DNA of 37,100 nt. It comes from Streptomyces torulosus. GTDB taxonomy: Bacteria; Actinomycetota; Actinomycetes; Streptomycetales; Streptomycetaceae. Every line of letters begins with the position of its first letter. The stretch's first letter is position 1. The position numbers and the translations under genes were made by a program. The notes under the pieces are model-generated. The model saw nothing but the letters and a program-made list of their open reading frames with translations. It had not been told where the DNA came from and made no database searches. The DNA is taken from positions 1-37,100 of the forward strand of contig NZ_LIRK01000038.1 in assembly GCF_001419765.1 (NCBI RefSeq), written 5' to 3'. Positions 27,275 through 35,392 of the stretch are shown one piece after another.

Positions 27275-27880
27275 GCTCCTGTCCCTGTCGCCGCTCGACC
27301 GGCCGCACCGCGGCGACGGCCGGCGCACCCCAGCCGTGTCCGAGGGAGGTGGCCGCGAGGAAGCCGAGGTACGACACGGTGAGCACCACGCCGGCGAGGG
27401 CCAGCGCGGACCGGCGGGGGAAGCGGGACATCAGGACGGTGACCGGATCCCTGCAGGGTCACCACCAGCACCGTGTTGGTCACGACTTTCGGGGACGTTG
27501 AGGCAGAAGACGTAGATCACGTTGGCCGTGAGCAGCGCCCGCATCCGGGGCGCGGGCCCGCCGTTCTCGTCGTTGTCCTTCTCCCTGTCACCGGCCTCCG
27601 CCACGGCCGGATGCGCGTGGACGTGGACCGACCACGCCAGGGCCGCCGCGGCGAGGTAGGCGAGTCCGGTGACGACCGCCGGCGCCCGCAGCGCGGTGGT
27701 GCCGCCCGCCAGGCACGCGGTGGCGAGGAGCGCACCGGCGCCCAGGCCGGCGTTGCACAGGGCGCGCCCCCCGCCAAGGCGGCGTCGCGTTCGTGGCGCC
27801 CGGAGGCGAGGAAGCCGTGCAGCGGTGCAGGGAGGTGATCCGGGCACGGAACAGGCGCAGCCGCACGACGGCAGCGGACG
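27275..27880 (-). pseudogene. Decayed MFS transporter fragment
   Basis: Good membrane-protein text occurs on the minus strand but switches frame at least three times. The order is LHGFLASGRHERDAALAGG (about 27835-27780), then ALCNAGLGAGALLATACLAGG with further helices to NVIYVFCLNVP (about 27765-27495), then a short VVTNTVLVVTLQG piece (about 27490-27450), then RSALALAGVVLTVSYLGFLAA (about 27425-27350). Together these resemble the middle of a 12-helix major facilitator protein, including a cytoplasmic HERD loop. The first break is at a run of six G. Both ends are missing. The gene is not functional unless several sequencing errors coincide. Confidence 0.7.
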
Positions 27881-27912
27881 CGGGATGCAGGAACGCCCCT
27901 CGCTGAGGTCCC

Positions 27913-29658
27913 TCAGGAAACGGGAACGTGGACGAACCTACCGGTCACGTGCAGATCGGCCTCCAGCGAGTCGGCTGTGGCGCGCAGCTCCGGCACGATG
28001 TCCATGACGCACTCGGCGGCCGAGCCGCGCCCGCTGTGCATGTGGACGTTGACCGCCGCGACGACCACCCCCTCGCGGTCACGCACCGGCACGGCGATGG
28101 AGCGGAGACCTTCCTCCAGTTCGTCGTCGACCAGCGCGTACCCGTCGTCCCGGACCCGTTCTAGTATCGCCTCCAGGTCGGTGGGCCTGGTGACGGTGCG
28201 GGGGGTCAGCGCCTCCAGCCGTACGTGGGCGAGCCAGGTAGCACGCCTCTCGGCCGGCAGACTCGCCACCAGGACCCGGCCGGCGGATGTCGCGTAGGCG
28301 GGTACGCGGGAGCCCGCCGCGATGTCGACGTCCATGATGCGGCCCGCGGTCACCGAGAGCGCGCACTGGACATGGTCGTCGGCGAGCACGGCCAGGGACG
28401 TGGAGTTCTTCACCCTCCCGGTCAGAGCGGTGAGGTGGGGGCGGGCGATGTGGGTGAGTGTGGCCTTGGACAGTGGGGGGAACCCCAGGGACAGGATCCG
28501 TGGCGTGAGCCGGAACGCCCGCCCCTCGACGGTGACATGGCCCAGGTGCTGGAGGGTGATCAAGGCTCGGCGCGCTGTGGCCCGGGGCAATCCGGTGCGC
28601 TCGGCGACCTCGGAGAGGGTCAGTTCGGCCCGGCCCTCGCCGAACGCGGTGATCGCGGTCAGGCCGCGGGCCAGTGACGTGATGAACTCCCCGCCCAGTT
28701 CCTGTTTGGAGGCGCTCGTCCAAGCGGCGAGACCGGTCGGCCCCATCAGCCCCTTCAGCGCATCCGGCCCGCTCGCCCCGCTCGCCCCATTCGGCCCGCT
28801 CAGCCTTTCGGGCGGTGGTGCGATGGCCAGTTCTCGCTCCATGGTGGTGACCGCGGTACGGAGTCCGGGCAGGAGGGAGTCGCGCAACGAGTCCGCGCTG
28901 TGTCTGCTCGTGTGGCTCACGGCACTCGCCACACAGGCGATCCGGCCGTCCGGCGTGCGCACGGCGACGGACAGGGCCACGAGACCCGGTTCGATCAGCT
29001 GGTCGTCCAGGGCCCAGCCCCGCAGGCGCGCCTCTTCCACCCGTCGTGGGAAGTCCGCGGTGGCGGCATCGTGCGCGCGCCGGGGGATGGCGGGGAAGCC
29101 TGTGTCCTCGGGGTCGGCCAGCTGTCGCTCCCGCCAGCGAGCCCAGTCCTGGGCGCTCCATTCCGTTGCCAGCAGCGGGCCCGGAGCCGTGCGTTCCGCG
29201 GGCAGCAGATCGCCGATGCGGAAGCTCAGGGACAGGGCGCGCCGGCGGATCGCCTGGTGGATGAACCGGATGCCGTCACCGTCCGCCACCGCGAGGGAGA
29301 CCGACTCGTCCAGCGCGTCGGCGAGCGCGTCGGCGTGCCCGCTCAGCAGGTCGGGGAGGCGCAGGGCGGCCAGATAGGCGTTGCCCAGCTCCATCAGACG
29401 GGGAGCCAGGGCGGCGTTGCTGCCGTCGAGGTGGACGTATCCCATGCGGGCGAGGGTCGCGGCGACCCGGTCGACGGTGGAGCGGGCCAACCCGGTGGCC
29501 CGACCCAGATCGCTGAGCGTCGCCGCCCCTCCGGCATCGGTGAGTCCACGCAGCACGGCGATCCCGCGTATGAGGGGGGTGACGGCTTCCTCAGGCGGCA
29601 CGGGGGGCACGGGCGACAGCGCGGAGCCGGCGGGCGGCGCTTCGTGTGTCGATGTCAT
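27913..29658 (-). CDS. Tandem (double) IclR-family transcriptional regulator
   Basis: A 581-aa protein containing two complete IclR units. Unit 1 (about 25-280) has a winged helix ATLSDLGRATGLARSTVDRVAA and an effector domain ending near TTMERELAI. A low-complexity Gly/Ser/Pro linker with GASGASGP (about 286-315) follows. Unit 2 (about 325-580) has a second helix-turn-helix LTLSEVAERTGLPRATARRAL and an effector domain (VPAYATSAGRVLVASLP ... VDDELEEGLRSIAVPVRDREG) close to the PcaR/PobR-type aromatic-acid sensors. Usual IclR length is 250-280 aa. Start ATG 29658 follows GGAGGGG; a longer frame to 29706 is not needed. It lies 119 bp downstream of an ABC importer operon and probably controls it. 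Confidence 0.88.
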   Translation of the reverse strand: MTSTHEAPPAGSALSPVPPVPPEEAVTPLIRGIAVLRGLTDAGGAATLSDLGRATGLARSTVDRVAATLARMGYVHLDGSNAALAPRLMELGNAYLAALRLPDLLSGHADALADALDESVSLAVADGDGIRFIHQAIRRRALSLSFRIGDLLPAERTAPGPLLATEWSAQDWARWRERQLADPEDTGFPAIPRRAHDAATADFPRRVEEARLRGWALDDQLIEPGLVALSVAVRTPDGRIACVASAVSHTSRHSADSLRDSLLPGLRTAVTTMERELAIAPPPERLSGPNGASGASGPDALKGLMGPTGLAAWTSASKQELGGEFITSLARGLTAITAFGEGRAELTLSEVAERTGLPRATARRALITLQHLGHVTVEGRAFRLTPRILSLGFPPLSKATLTHIARPHLTALTGRVKNSTSLAVLADDHVQCALSVTAGRIMDVDIAAGSRVPAYATSAGRVLVASLPAERRATWLAHVRLEALTPRTVTRPTDLEAILERVRDDGYALVDDELEEGLRSIAVPVRDREGVVVAAVNVHMHSGRGSAAECVMDIVPELRATADSLEADLHVTGRFVHVPVS

Positions 29659-29777
29659 GGCCCCTCCGCGGCCGTCCCTGTGGTGCGGTTCATAATGCCT
29701 GGTCAACGCGGGGGACCGGCGGCGAAGCCGGTGACGCGGGATGCGGCCGACGCACGGGTTCCGGGGCGGCGGACGCG

Positions 29778-30611
29778 TCAGGACTTCGTGGTCTGCGGTG
29801 CGAGGTCCTCGCTGCGGTCGGCGGGTGGTGCCTCCGTGTCGCCGTTGTGGTGCTTGGCGCGCTGGATCTGCTCGTAGACGTGGGACCGCAGTTCGGCGAA
29901 GCGCGTGCTGGAGCGGGTGTGCAACTGGTCGCGCTCGTCGGGGAGGTCGATGGTCAGGTCCTCCTGCACGACGGTCGGTGACGTGGACAGGATGATGGTG
30001 CGCTGGCCGAGGTAGACCGCCTCGTCGATGTCGTGGGTGACGAACAGGACGGTGACGCCCAGTTCACGCCACAACCGCCGGATGAGGTCCTCCAGTTCGG
30101 CGCGGGTCTGCGCGTCGACGGCGGCGAACGGCTCGTCCATGAGCAGCACCTTCGGTTCGAAGGCGACGGCGCGGGCGATGGCGACGCGCTGCTGCATTCC
30201 TCCGGAGAGCTGCCAGGGGTGGGCCCGGTGGGCGTCGGCCAGCCCGACCACCTCCAGGGCGTGGTCCACGAGTTCCCTCTCGCGGGCCTTGCCGAGCTTC
30301 TTGCGGCGCAGTGGCAGGGCGACGTTGTCGCGGACGTTCATCCAGGCGAACAGGGAGCGGCCGTACTCCTGGAAGACCACCGCCATGCCGGGCGGGGGTC
30401 CGGTGACCGGGCTGCCGTCCAGGCGCACCTCGCCTCCGGTCGGGGACAGCAGCCCCGCCATGCACTTCAGCAGGGTGGTCTTGCCGCAGCCCGACGGACC
30501 CACCAGGCAGACGAGTTCACCGGCGCCGATGTGAAAGGTCAGGTTCCGCAGGGCCTCGACGTTGCGGTGCCGTCCGGTGTAGACCTTCTGCAGGTTGCGT
30601 ACGTCGAGCAT
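29778..30611 (-). CDS. ABC transporter ATP-binding protein (nitrate/sulfonate/taurine type)
   Basis: A 277-aa ATPase. Walker A is GPSGCGKTT (38-46), the Q-loop region follows with VVFQEYGRSLFAW, the signature is LSGGMQQRVAIARA, and Walker B is VLLMDEPFAAVD. The H-loop sits in LFVTHDIDEAVYLG. The pattern, including the EYGRSLFAWMNVRDNVALPLR segment, is that of SsuB/TauB/NrtD-like importers. It energises uptake through the two permeases encoded immediately upstream. ATG 30611 has AAGGAGA before it and lies 14 bp after the second permease stop. A hydrophilic C-terminal tail of about 25 residues extends past the family core. Confidence 0.93.
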   Translation of the reverse strand: MLDVRNLQKVYTGRHRNVEALRNLTFHIGAGELVCLVGPSGCGKTTLLKCMAGLLSPTGGEVRLDGSPVTGPPPGMAVVFQEYGRSLFAWMNVRDNVALPLRRKKLGKARERELVDHALEVVGLADAHRAHPWQLSGGMQQRVAIARAVAFEPKVLLMDEPFAAVDAQTRAELEDLIRRLWRELGVTVLFVTHDIDEAVYLGQRTIILSTSPTVVQEDLTIDLPDERDQLHTRSSTRFAELRSHVYEQIQRAKHHNGDTEAPPADRSEDLAPQTTKS

Positions 30612-30625
30612 CGCTCGTCTCCTTG

Positions 30626-31423
30626 TCAGGGGTTGCGCTGCGCGCGGCGCAGGCCGTGGTACCAGGCCAGGACCCGGTTCTCGGCGAACCGGAAGAGCAG
30701 CGACAGGGCGAAGCCGAGCAGTCCGAGCAGCAGCACGCCGCTCCACATCTCGGCGATGGCGAAGGAGCGCTGGAACTGCACGATGGTGAAGCCGAGCCCG
30801 TTGCTGGCGGCGAACATCTCACTGATGACCATGAGGATGATCGCGATGGACAGCGCCTGCCGCATGCCGGTGACGATCTGCGGGCTGGCCGAGCGCAGCG
30901 TCAGGTGCCACAGCCGGGACGGTCCGGTGATGCCGTAGGAGCGGCAGGTGTCGCTCAGCACCTCGTCGACGGCGCGCACCCCTTCGACGGTGTTGAGCAG
31001 GATCGGCCATATGCAGCCGCTGACGATGACGATCACCTTCATGGTGTCGCCGATGCCCGCGAACAGCATGATGACGGGCACGAGCACCGGTGGCGGTATG
31101 GCCCGGAAGAGTTCCAGGACGGGCTCGAGGACATCGCGTACGACGCGGCTCGTGCCGACCACCAGGCCGAGCCCCACCCCGGCGACGACGGCGAGGAGAT
31201 AGCCCGCGCTCAGCCGCACGAGGCTCGGTACGACGTCGGACAGCAGCCGCTCGCCCGTCCAGACCTCCCCGAACTTGCCGAGGACGGTGGAGAGCGGGGG
31301 GACGTAGAAGTCGGTGCTCCCGGCGGTGGCGAACCACCACACGGCGAACAGGACCGCGGGCAGCCCCAGGGCCAGCAGCGCACGCCGGACGAGGGTGAGG
31401 ACGGTTGACGTCGTCCGGGTCAT
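30626..31423 (-). CDS. ABC transporter permease (SsuC/TauC-like), second permease
   Basis: A protein of about 265 aa with six predicted membrane helices. The EAA-loop that docks to the ATPase is visible around DEVLSDTCRSYGITGPSRLWHLTL. The SAGYLLAVVAGVGLGLVVG and RAIPPPVLVPVIMLFAGIGDTMKV segments are family hallmarks. It pairs with the preceding permease as a heterodimeric channel. Two starts are possible: ATG 31432, overlapping the upstream stop by four bases (ATGA), or ATG 31423, which has a better distance from GGGAGG. I use 31423. Cytoplasmic membrane protein. Confidence 0.9.
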   Translation of the reverse strand: MTRTTSTVLTLVRRALLALGLPAVLFAVWWFATAGSTDFYVPPLSTVLGKFGEVWTGERLLSDVVPSLVRLSAGYLLAVVAGVGLGLVVGTSRVVRDVLEPVLELFRAIPPPVLVPVIMLFAGIGDTMKVIVIVSGCIWPILLNTVEGVRAVDEVLSDTCRSYGITGPSRLWHLTLRSASPQIVTGMRQALSIAIILMVISEMFAASNGLGFTIVQFQRSFAIAEMWSGVLLLGLLGFALSLLFRFAENRVLAWYHGLRRAQRNP

Positions 31424-31428
31424 GGGGC

Positions 31429-32301
31429 TCATCCCTCCCTGCGGATGGACTGGTGCCAGTGCAGCGCACGCCGCTCCACCGCCCGCGCCATCAGGTTGAT
31501 CGTGACGCCCAGCACTCCGGTGACGAGGACCAGGGCGTAGACCCGGGGCACGGCTCCGGAGGTCTGCGCCACAGCGATCTGGTTGCCCAGCCCCGGTGCG
31601 CCGATGACGAGTTCGGCGGTGATGGTGAGGACGAGGGCCACGGTGGCGGCCAGCCGCACGCCCGTCATCACATACGGCAGCGCGGTGGGCCACATGACGT
31701 ACCGCACCCGTCCCCAGGTGCCCAACCGGTAGCTGCGGGCGGTGTCGTCGGCCACCGGGTCGACGTCCTGCATGCCGGCCAGCACCTGGACGAGGACCTG
31801 CCAGAACGCGGCGTACACCACGAGCAGGAGTTTCGACCTCAGCTCGGTGCCGTAGAGCAGGACCGCCACCGGGATCAGGGCCACGGACGGGATCGGTCGC
31901 AGGAACTCGATGGTGGAGGCGGTGACCGCCCGCAGCAGGGGCACGGAACCGATCACGATTCCGGCCACCACCCCCGCCACGACGGCGACGGCCAGGCCGA
32001 GGCCCCATCCGGTCAGGGTGTCACCCAGCGCGGTCCAGAACGCGTCCTCGGCGAGCAGCTGCCACAGGGCCTCGGCCGTCTTCGACGCGGGCGGGAGGTA
32101 GTCGGCGGAGACCAGAGGGGTGTGCGGCAGCACTTCGAGCAGCACCACCAGCCCGGTCAGGCCGGCCAGTCCCCGCAGCGGGGTGACGAGTCCGGCCGGC
32201 ATGCGCCGGGATCGGCCGCCACCCGGCCCGCCGGGACCCCTGTCGGTCCCGGCGCCGGCGAGCGTCTTCGTCAGCACAGGAGTGCTCCCGGATTCGGTCA
32301 T
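31429..32301 (-). CDS. ABC transporter permease (SsuC/TauC-like), first permease
   Basis: A 290-aa membrane protein with about six helices after a Gly/Arg-rich cytoplasmic N-terminus (residues 1-38). The EAA-type loop is DDTARSYRLGTWGRVRYVMWPTALP. Other conserved segments are TGWGLGLAVAVVAGVVAGI and FLRPIPSVALIPVAVLLYG. The start lies 19 bp after the lipoprotein gene stop. Having two different permease subunits rather than one duplicated subunit is less usual for SsuC-type importers, though known for some relatives. Confidence 0.9.
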   Translation of the reverse strand: MTESGSTPVLTKTLAGAGTDRGPGGPGGGRSRRMPAGLVTPLRGLAGLTGLVVLLEVLPHTPLVSADYLPPASKTAEALWQLLAEDAFWTALGDTLTGWGLGLAVAVVAGVVAGIVIGSVPLLRAVTASTIEFLRPIPSVALIPVAVLLYGTELRSKLLLVVYAAFWQVLVQVLAGMQDVDPVADDTARSYRLGTWGRVRYVMWPTALPYVMTGVRLAATVALVLTITAELVIGAPGLGNQIAVAQTSGAVPRVYALVLVTGVLGVTINLMARAVERRALHWHQSIRREG

Positions 32302-32320
32302 GAGGAGGTTCCGTGCCCGG

Positions 32321-33295
32321 TCATGAGAACAGGACGTCCAGGTCCGGCTTCTTGCCGCCGAAGATGCCGTCCTCCTCGCCGAGCGAGGCCAGCTTCTCCA
32401 GGGAGGCCATGTCGTACTCAGCGGGCCAGGTCGGCAGCGTCAGGTCCTTCAGCACCGCACCGTCGATCTTGGTGTAGGTGGTGAGCGTCTGACGTGCCTC
32501 GTCGGGGTGTTCGGAGGCGTACTTCAGCGACTCGGTCATGGCCTCGGTGAACTTCTTCACCAGGTCGGGGTTCTCCTTGAGGAGCTTGACGGAGGTGAAG
32601 TACGTCGCGATGGTGAGCTTCGGGTCGGTCTCGGCGAACGGCGAGGCCACGACGCGGGCGCCCTGGCCCTTGGCGATGGTCAGCGCGGGCTCACCCATCC
32701 ACGCGGCGTCGACCTGCCCGCCGTCCAGGGCGGCCGGCATCTGGTCGAACGGCATCTCCACGAACTTGACCTTCGAGGGGTCGCCGCCGTCCTGGCGCAC
32801 CACTTCACGGACCGTGGTGTCGCCGATGTTCTGCAGGGTGTTGACCGCCACCTTCTTGCCGGCGAGTTCCTTGGCGGACTTGATGGGGCTGTCCTTCTTG
32901 ACGGCGACCCCGCTGATGTCGTTGCCCGTGTCGCCGGTGGAGGCGGCCCCGTTGACCACCGACTTGATCGGCACTCCCTTGGTCTGGGCGATCATCAGGG
33001 AGGTGACGTTGCTGAAGCCGAACTGGAACTGACCGCTGACCACACCGGGGACGATCGCGGCGCCGCCCTGGGCGAGTTCCATCTTCAGCTCGATGCCGCG
33101 CTTGCCGAAGAAGCCCTTCTTCTGCCCCAGGTACAGCGGGGCCACATCGACGATCGGGATGATGCCGACGGTGACCTGTGTGGTCTTCCCGTCCGAGGAC
33201 GGCGAACCGCCGCTCGACGGCGAGGAGGATCCACATCCGGCCGCCGCCGCGACCGTCACCACGGCTATGGCACAACCGAGAACACGCCTTCGCAT
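32321..33295 (-). CDS. ABC transporter substrate-binding lipoprotein (NMT1/SsuA-like)
   Basis: A 324-aa exported lipoprotein. The signal peptide ends in a lipobox AAAG-Cys21, followed by a Ser/Gly-rich linker. The mature protein has the NMT1/THI5-like bilobed pattern: VTVGIIPIVDVAPLYLGQKKGFFGKRGI at the start, FGFSNVTSLMIAQTKG, and KVAVNTLQNIGDTTVREVVR at the hinge. Relatives bind sulfonates, nitrate, taurine, phthalate or pyrimidine precursors. The ligand cannot be assigned: no desulfonation, thiamine or nitrate genes are adjacent, and no TPP riboswitch is seen in the leader. It is the first gene of the minus-strand operon, with GGAGGAG before ATG 33295. Confidence 0.92.
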   Translation of the reverse strand: MRRRVLGCAIAVVTVAAAAGCGSSSPSSGGSPSSDGKTTQVTVGIIPIVDVAPLYLGQKKGFFGKRGIELKMELAQGGAAIVPGVVSGQFQFGFSNVTSLMIAQTKGVPIKSVVNGAASTGDTGNDISGVAVKKDSPIKSAKELAGKKVAVNTLQNIGDTTVREVVRQDGGDPSKVKFVEMPFDQMPAALDGGQVDAAWMGEPALTIAKGQGARVVASPFAETDPKLTIATYFTSVKLLKENPDLVKKFTEAMTESLKYASEHPDEARQTLTTYTKIDGAVLKDLTLPTWPAEYDMASLEKLASLGEEDGIFGGKKPDLDVLFS

Positions 33296-33416
33296 ACGGC
33301 TCCTCCTGGTATGTGCGCGCTACGCACAATGTTTCGTGGGCCGAACAAGCAAGCGGGACGCTAGGGCCCGGCCTCGACGGGGTCAAGACGTGGCGCGCCC
33401 CGAGCTTCCGCCTGTC

Positions 33417-33457
33417 CTGAAGTCGCGCATGGCTGAAGTCGCCTGTGGCTGAAGTCG
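33417..33457. repeat. Three 9-bp iterons at exact 16-bp spacing
   Basis: CTGAAGTCG occurs at 33417-33425, 33433-33441 and 33449-33457, with 7-bp spacers CGCATGG and CCTGTGG that are themselves partly alike. They sit 122-162 bp upstream of the ABC lipoprotein start and 93-133 bp upstream of the divergent hydrolase start. Regular spacing suggests cooperative binding by a regulator, or a slippage duplication of a 16-bp unit. The nearby double-IclR protein is a natural candidate binder (inference). Confidence 0.7.
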
Positions 33458-33549
33458 ATTCGGTCGCGGCTCGGTCGTGCCGCATCCGGGCCGTGCGGGG
33501 TTGACAGTGCCCCGACATGCCCCGAAGCTCATGCCCGCAGGTTCAGTGA

Positions 33550-34613
33550 ATGCGACTTCGCCAGACGAACAGCGTGCGGGGTCTGCGGCGAACATGGCCG
33601 GCGGCGGTCGTCGCGGCCCTGCTCCCCATCGCGGCACCCGCCGCCCCCGCGAGCACCCCGGAGCGAGAAACGTGGACGTCACCAGAGACCTTGGCTACGC
33701 GCCCGCCGACCCGCCCGGCACCCAGGGCCACTTGCTGGACCTGTACCTCCCCCGCAGCGCGCGGCCGACACCGCTGGTGATCTTCTCCAGCGGCTCCGGT
33801 TGGCTGGCGGACAGCGGCCGCCAGGGCGCCGACCAGGTCGCCGCGCAGCTCGACCCGCGCGGGTTCGCCGTCGCCGCAGTGGCCGTCCGCTCCAGCGGAC
33901 AGGCCCGGTTCCCTGCCCAGTTGCACGACATCAAGGCAGCGATCCGCTGGCTGCGCGCGCACGCGACGACCTACAACCTGGACCCCGGGCGCATCGCCAT
34001 CATGGGCGACTCCTCGGGCGGCTGGGTCACGGCGATGGCGGCGGTCACGGGGGACATCCCGCACCTGGAGGGCGACGTCGGCACGCCCGGCCCCTCCAGC
34101 GCCGTCCAGGCGGCCGTGCCGTTCTACCCGCCGACCGACTTCCTCCAGATGGACGCCCACATGGTGGACGGCTGCAAGCCGTTCAACGCGGTGTTCGGCC
34201 TCACCGGCTGCCACTCCGACCCGTGCTCGCCCGAGTCGCTGCTGCTCGGCTGCCCGATCAAGGACTGCCCCGACCGGGTCGCGGCGGCGAACCCCCTCAC
34301 CTACATCGGCGCCCGGCCCACCCCGCCGTTCCTGATCTTCCACGGTGAGCGGGACCTCTTCGTGCCGTACCACCAGAGCCGCCTGCTGTACGAGAAGCTG
34401 GCGGCCACCGGCAACGAAGCCCGCCTGATCTCCCTCCCGCGCGCCGGACACGGCCCGCTCGCCGCCATGCTCACCGACCAGGAGACCCGCCGGGACGCCT
34501 ACGAGGAGACCGCCCAGCAGGGTCACACCACCCCGCCGCGCCCCACGACCCCCTCCTGGCAGACCGTGGTCTCCTTCCTGGAACAGCGGCTGCGCGCGCC
34601 GAGTGCGAAGTGA
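33550..34613 (+). pseudogene. Secreted alpha/beta hydrolase with frameshift between signal peptide and enzyme
   Basis: The frame starting at ATG 33550 encodes a convincing signal peptide (MRLRQTNSVRGLRRTW then AAVVAALLPIAAPAAPAS). The enzyme body is in the -1 frame from about 33660 onward, beginning NVDVTRDLGYAPADPPG. The enzyme has HLLDLYLPRSARPTPLVIF, the nucleophile elbow IMGDSSGGW, acid region FHGERDLFVPYHQS and histidine in PRAGHGPLA. A pair of cysteine-rich loops (GCKPFNAVFGLTGCHSDPC) suits an extracellular protein. One base lost or gained near 33655-33675 separates the parts. Either this is a recent pseudogene, a sequencing error, or the enzyme is made without export from an internal start. 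Likely a carboxylesterase-type lipase. Confidence 0.7.
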
Positions 34614-34624
34614 ACCGAGCGCTT

Positions 34625-35140
34625 TCAGGAAGCCGCACTGCCTCGCAGGTCGGCTCTGCCGCTCCGCTCGGCGGGCGGGGTCATGCGGAAGGACAGGTGT
34701 GCGCCCCGCGGTGTGTCCCGAACGGCCAGAGTGCCTCCGTGGAGGGTGGCGATGGCGAGGCCGAGTGCCGATCCACCGACGTCGCGCGCCCGGGCTTCGT
34801 CCAGCCGGTGGAAACGCCGGAACACCAGCTCACGGGAGTTCGCGGGGATGCCCGGGCCGTAGTCCAGGACGTCCAGTCCGTCCGCGGTGACCCGGATGGT
34901 GACCTGGGAGGCGGCGTGGCGGACGGCGTTCGCCACGAGGTCGGCGACCATCCGTTCCAGGTGAGCGCGAGAGCCCCGCACGTCGACGTCGGCCTCCAGG
35001 TCCAGCGCGATTCTCACCGGGGCCGGGCGTGCGGCGGCCTCGGCCGTCACCTGAGCCAGATCGACCTCGGTGTGCATCAGGGGTTCACCGCCGTCCAGTC
35101 GGGCGAGCAGCAGCAGATCACCGGTGGGTGGTCCGACGAC
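34625..35140 (-). pseudogene. Remnant of a sensor histidine kinase ATPase domain
   Basis: The minus strand encodes the C-terminal part of a two-component kinase: GDLLLLARLDGGEPL (end of the dimerisation helix), N-box DLVANAVRHA, G1-box LDYGPGIP, F-box VFRRFHRLDEARA, and a damaged G2 region GGSALGLAIATLHGGT. The G2 stretch lacks about six residues usual between GLAI and HGG, and GSGLG reads GSALG. Upstream of about 35140 the expected HisKA phosphoacceptor helix and sensor domain are absent, and the frame continues into unrelated Arg/Gly-rich text. No response regulator is nearby. A decayed, 5'-truncated gene. Confidence 0.75.
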
Positions 35141-35392
35141 ATGAGCAACATGGGGGCCGCGTACTACCCGAGCACCGCGACCCCGCTCGGTGGGGACCCG
35201 CTGGGCCGGAGCTGGGAGACGACGCCGCCCGGAACACCGTCGGCCGGTCCGCCCGTCGACCTCCGCCTGGTCAAGGGGGGTGGCGGGGCCTGCTGACCGC
35301 CGCTCGGACGTCGGCCACCACATCCCGCCATAATGCGACTGCTGTACGATCACGGCGGAATTGTCCGCCCCAGGAATGGTGGAACCTTGCGA

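Noticed and set aside
33296..33416. TPP riboswitch upstream of the NMT1-type operon
   Set aside because: The conserved thi-box elements are not present in the leader.
33655..33680. Programmed -1 ribosomal frameshift joining signal peptide and hydrolase
   Set aside because: No canonical slippery heptamer in the right phase and no convincing downstream pseudoknot; a simple indel explains it better.
34925..35296. Plus-strand small ORFs across the kinase remnant
   Set aside because: No ribosome sites or domains; the recognisable kinase motifs are on the minus strand.
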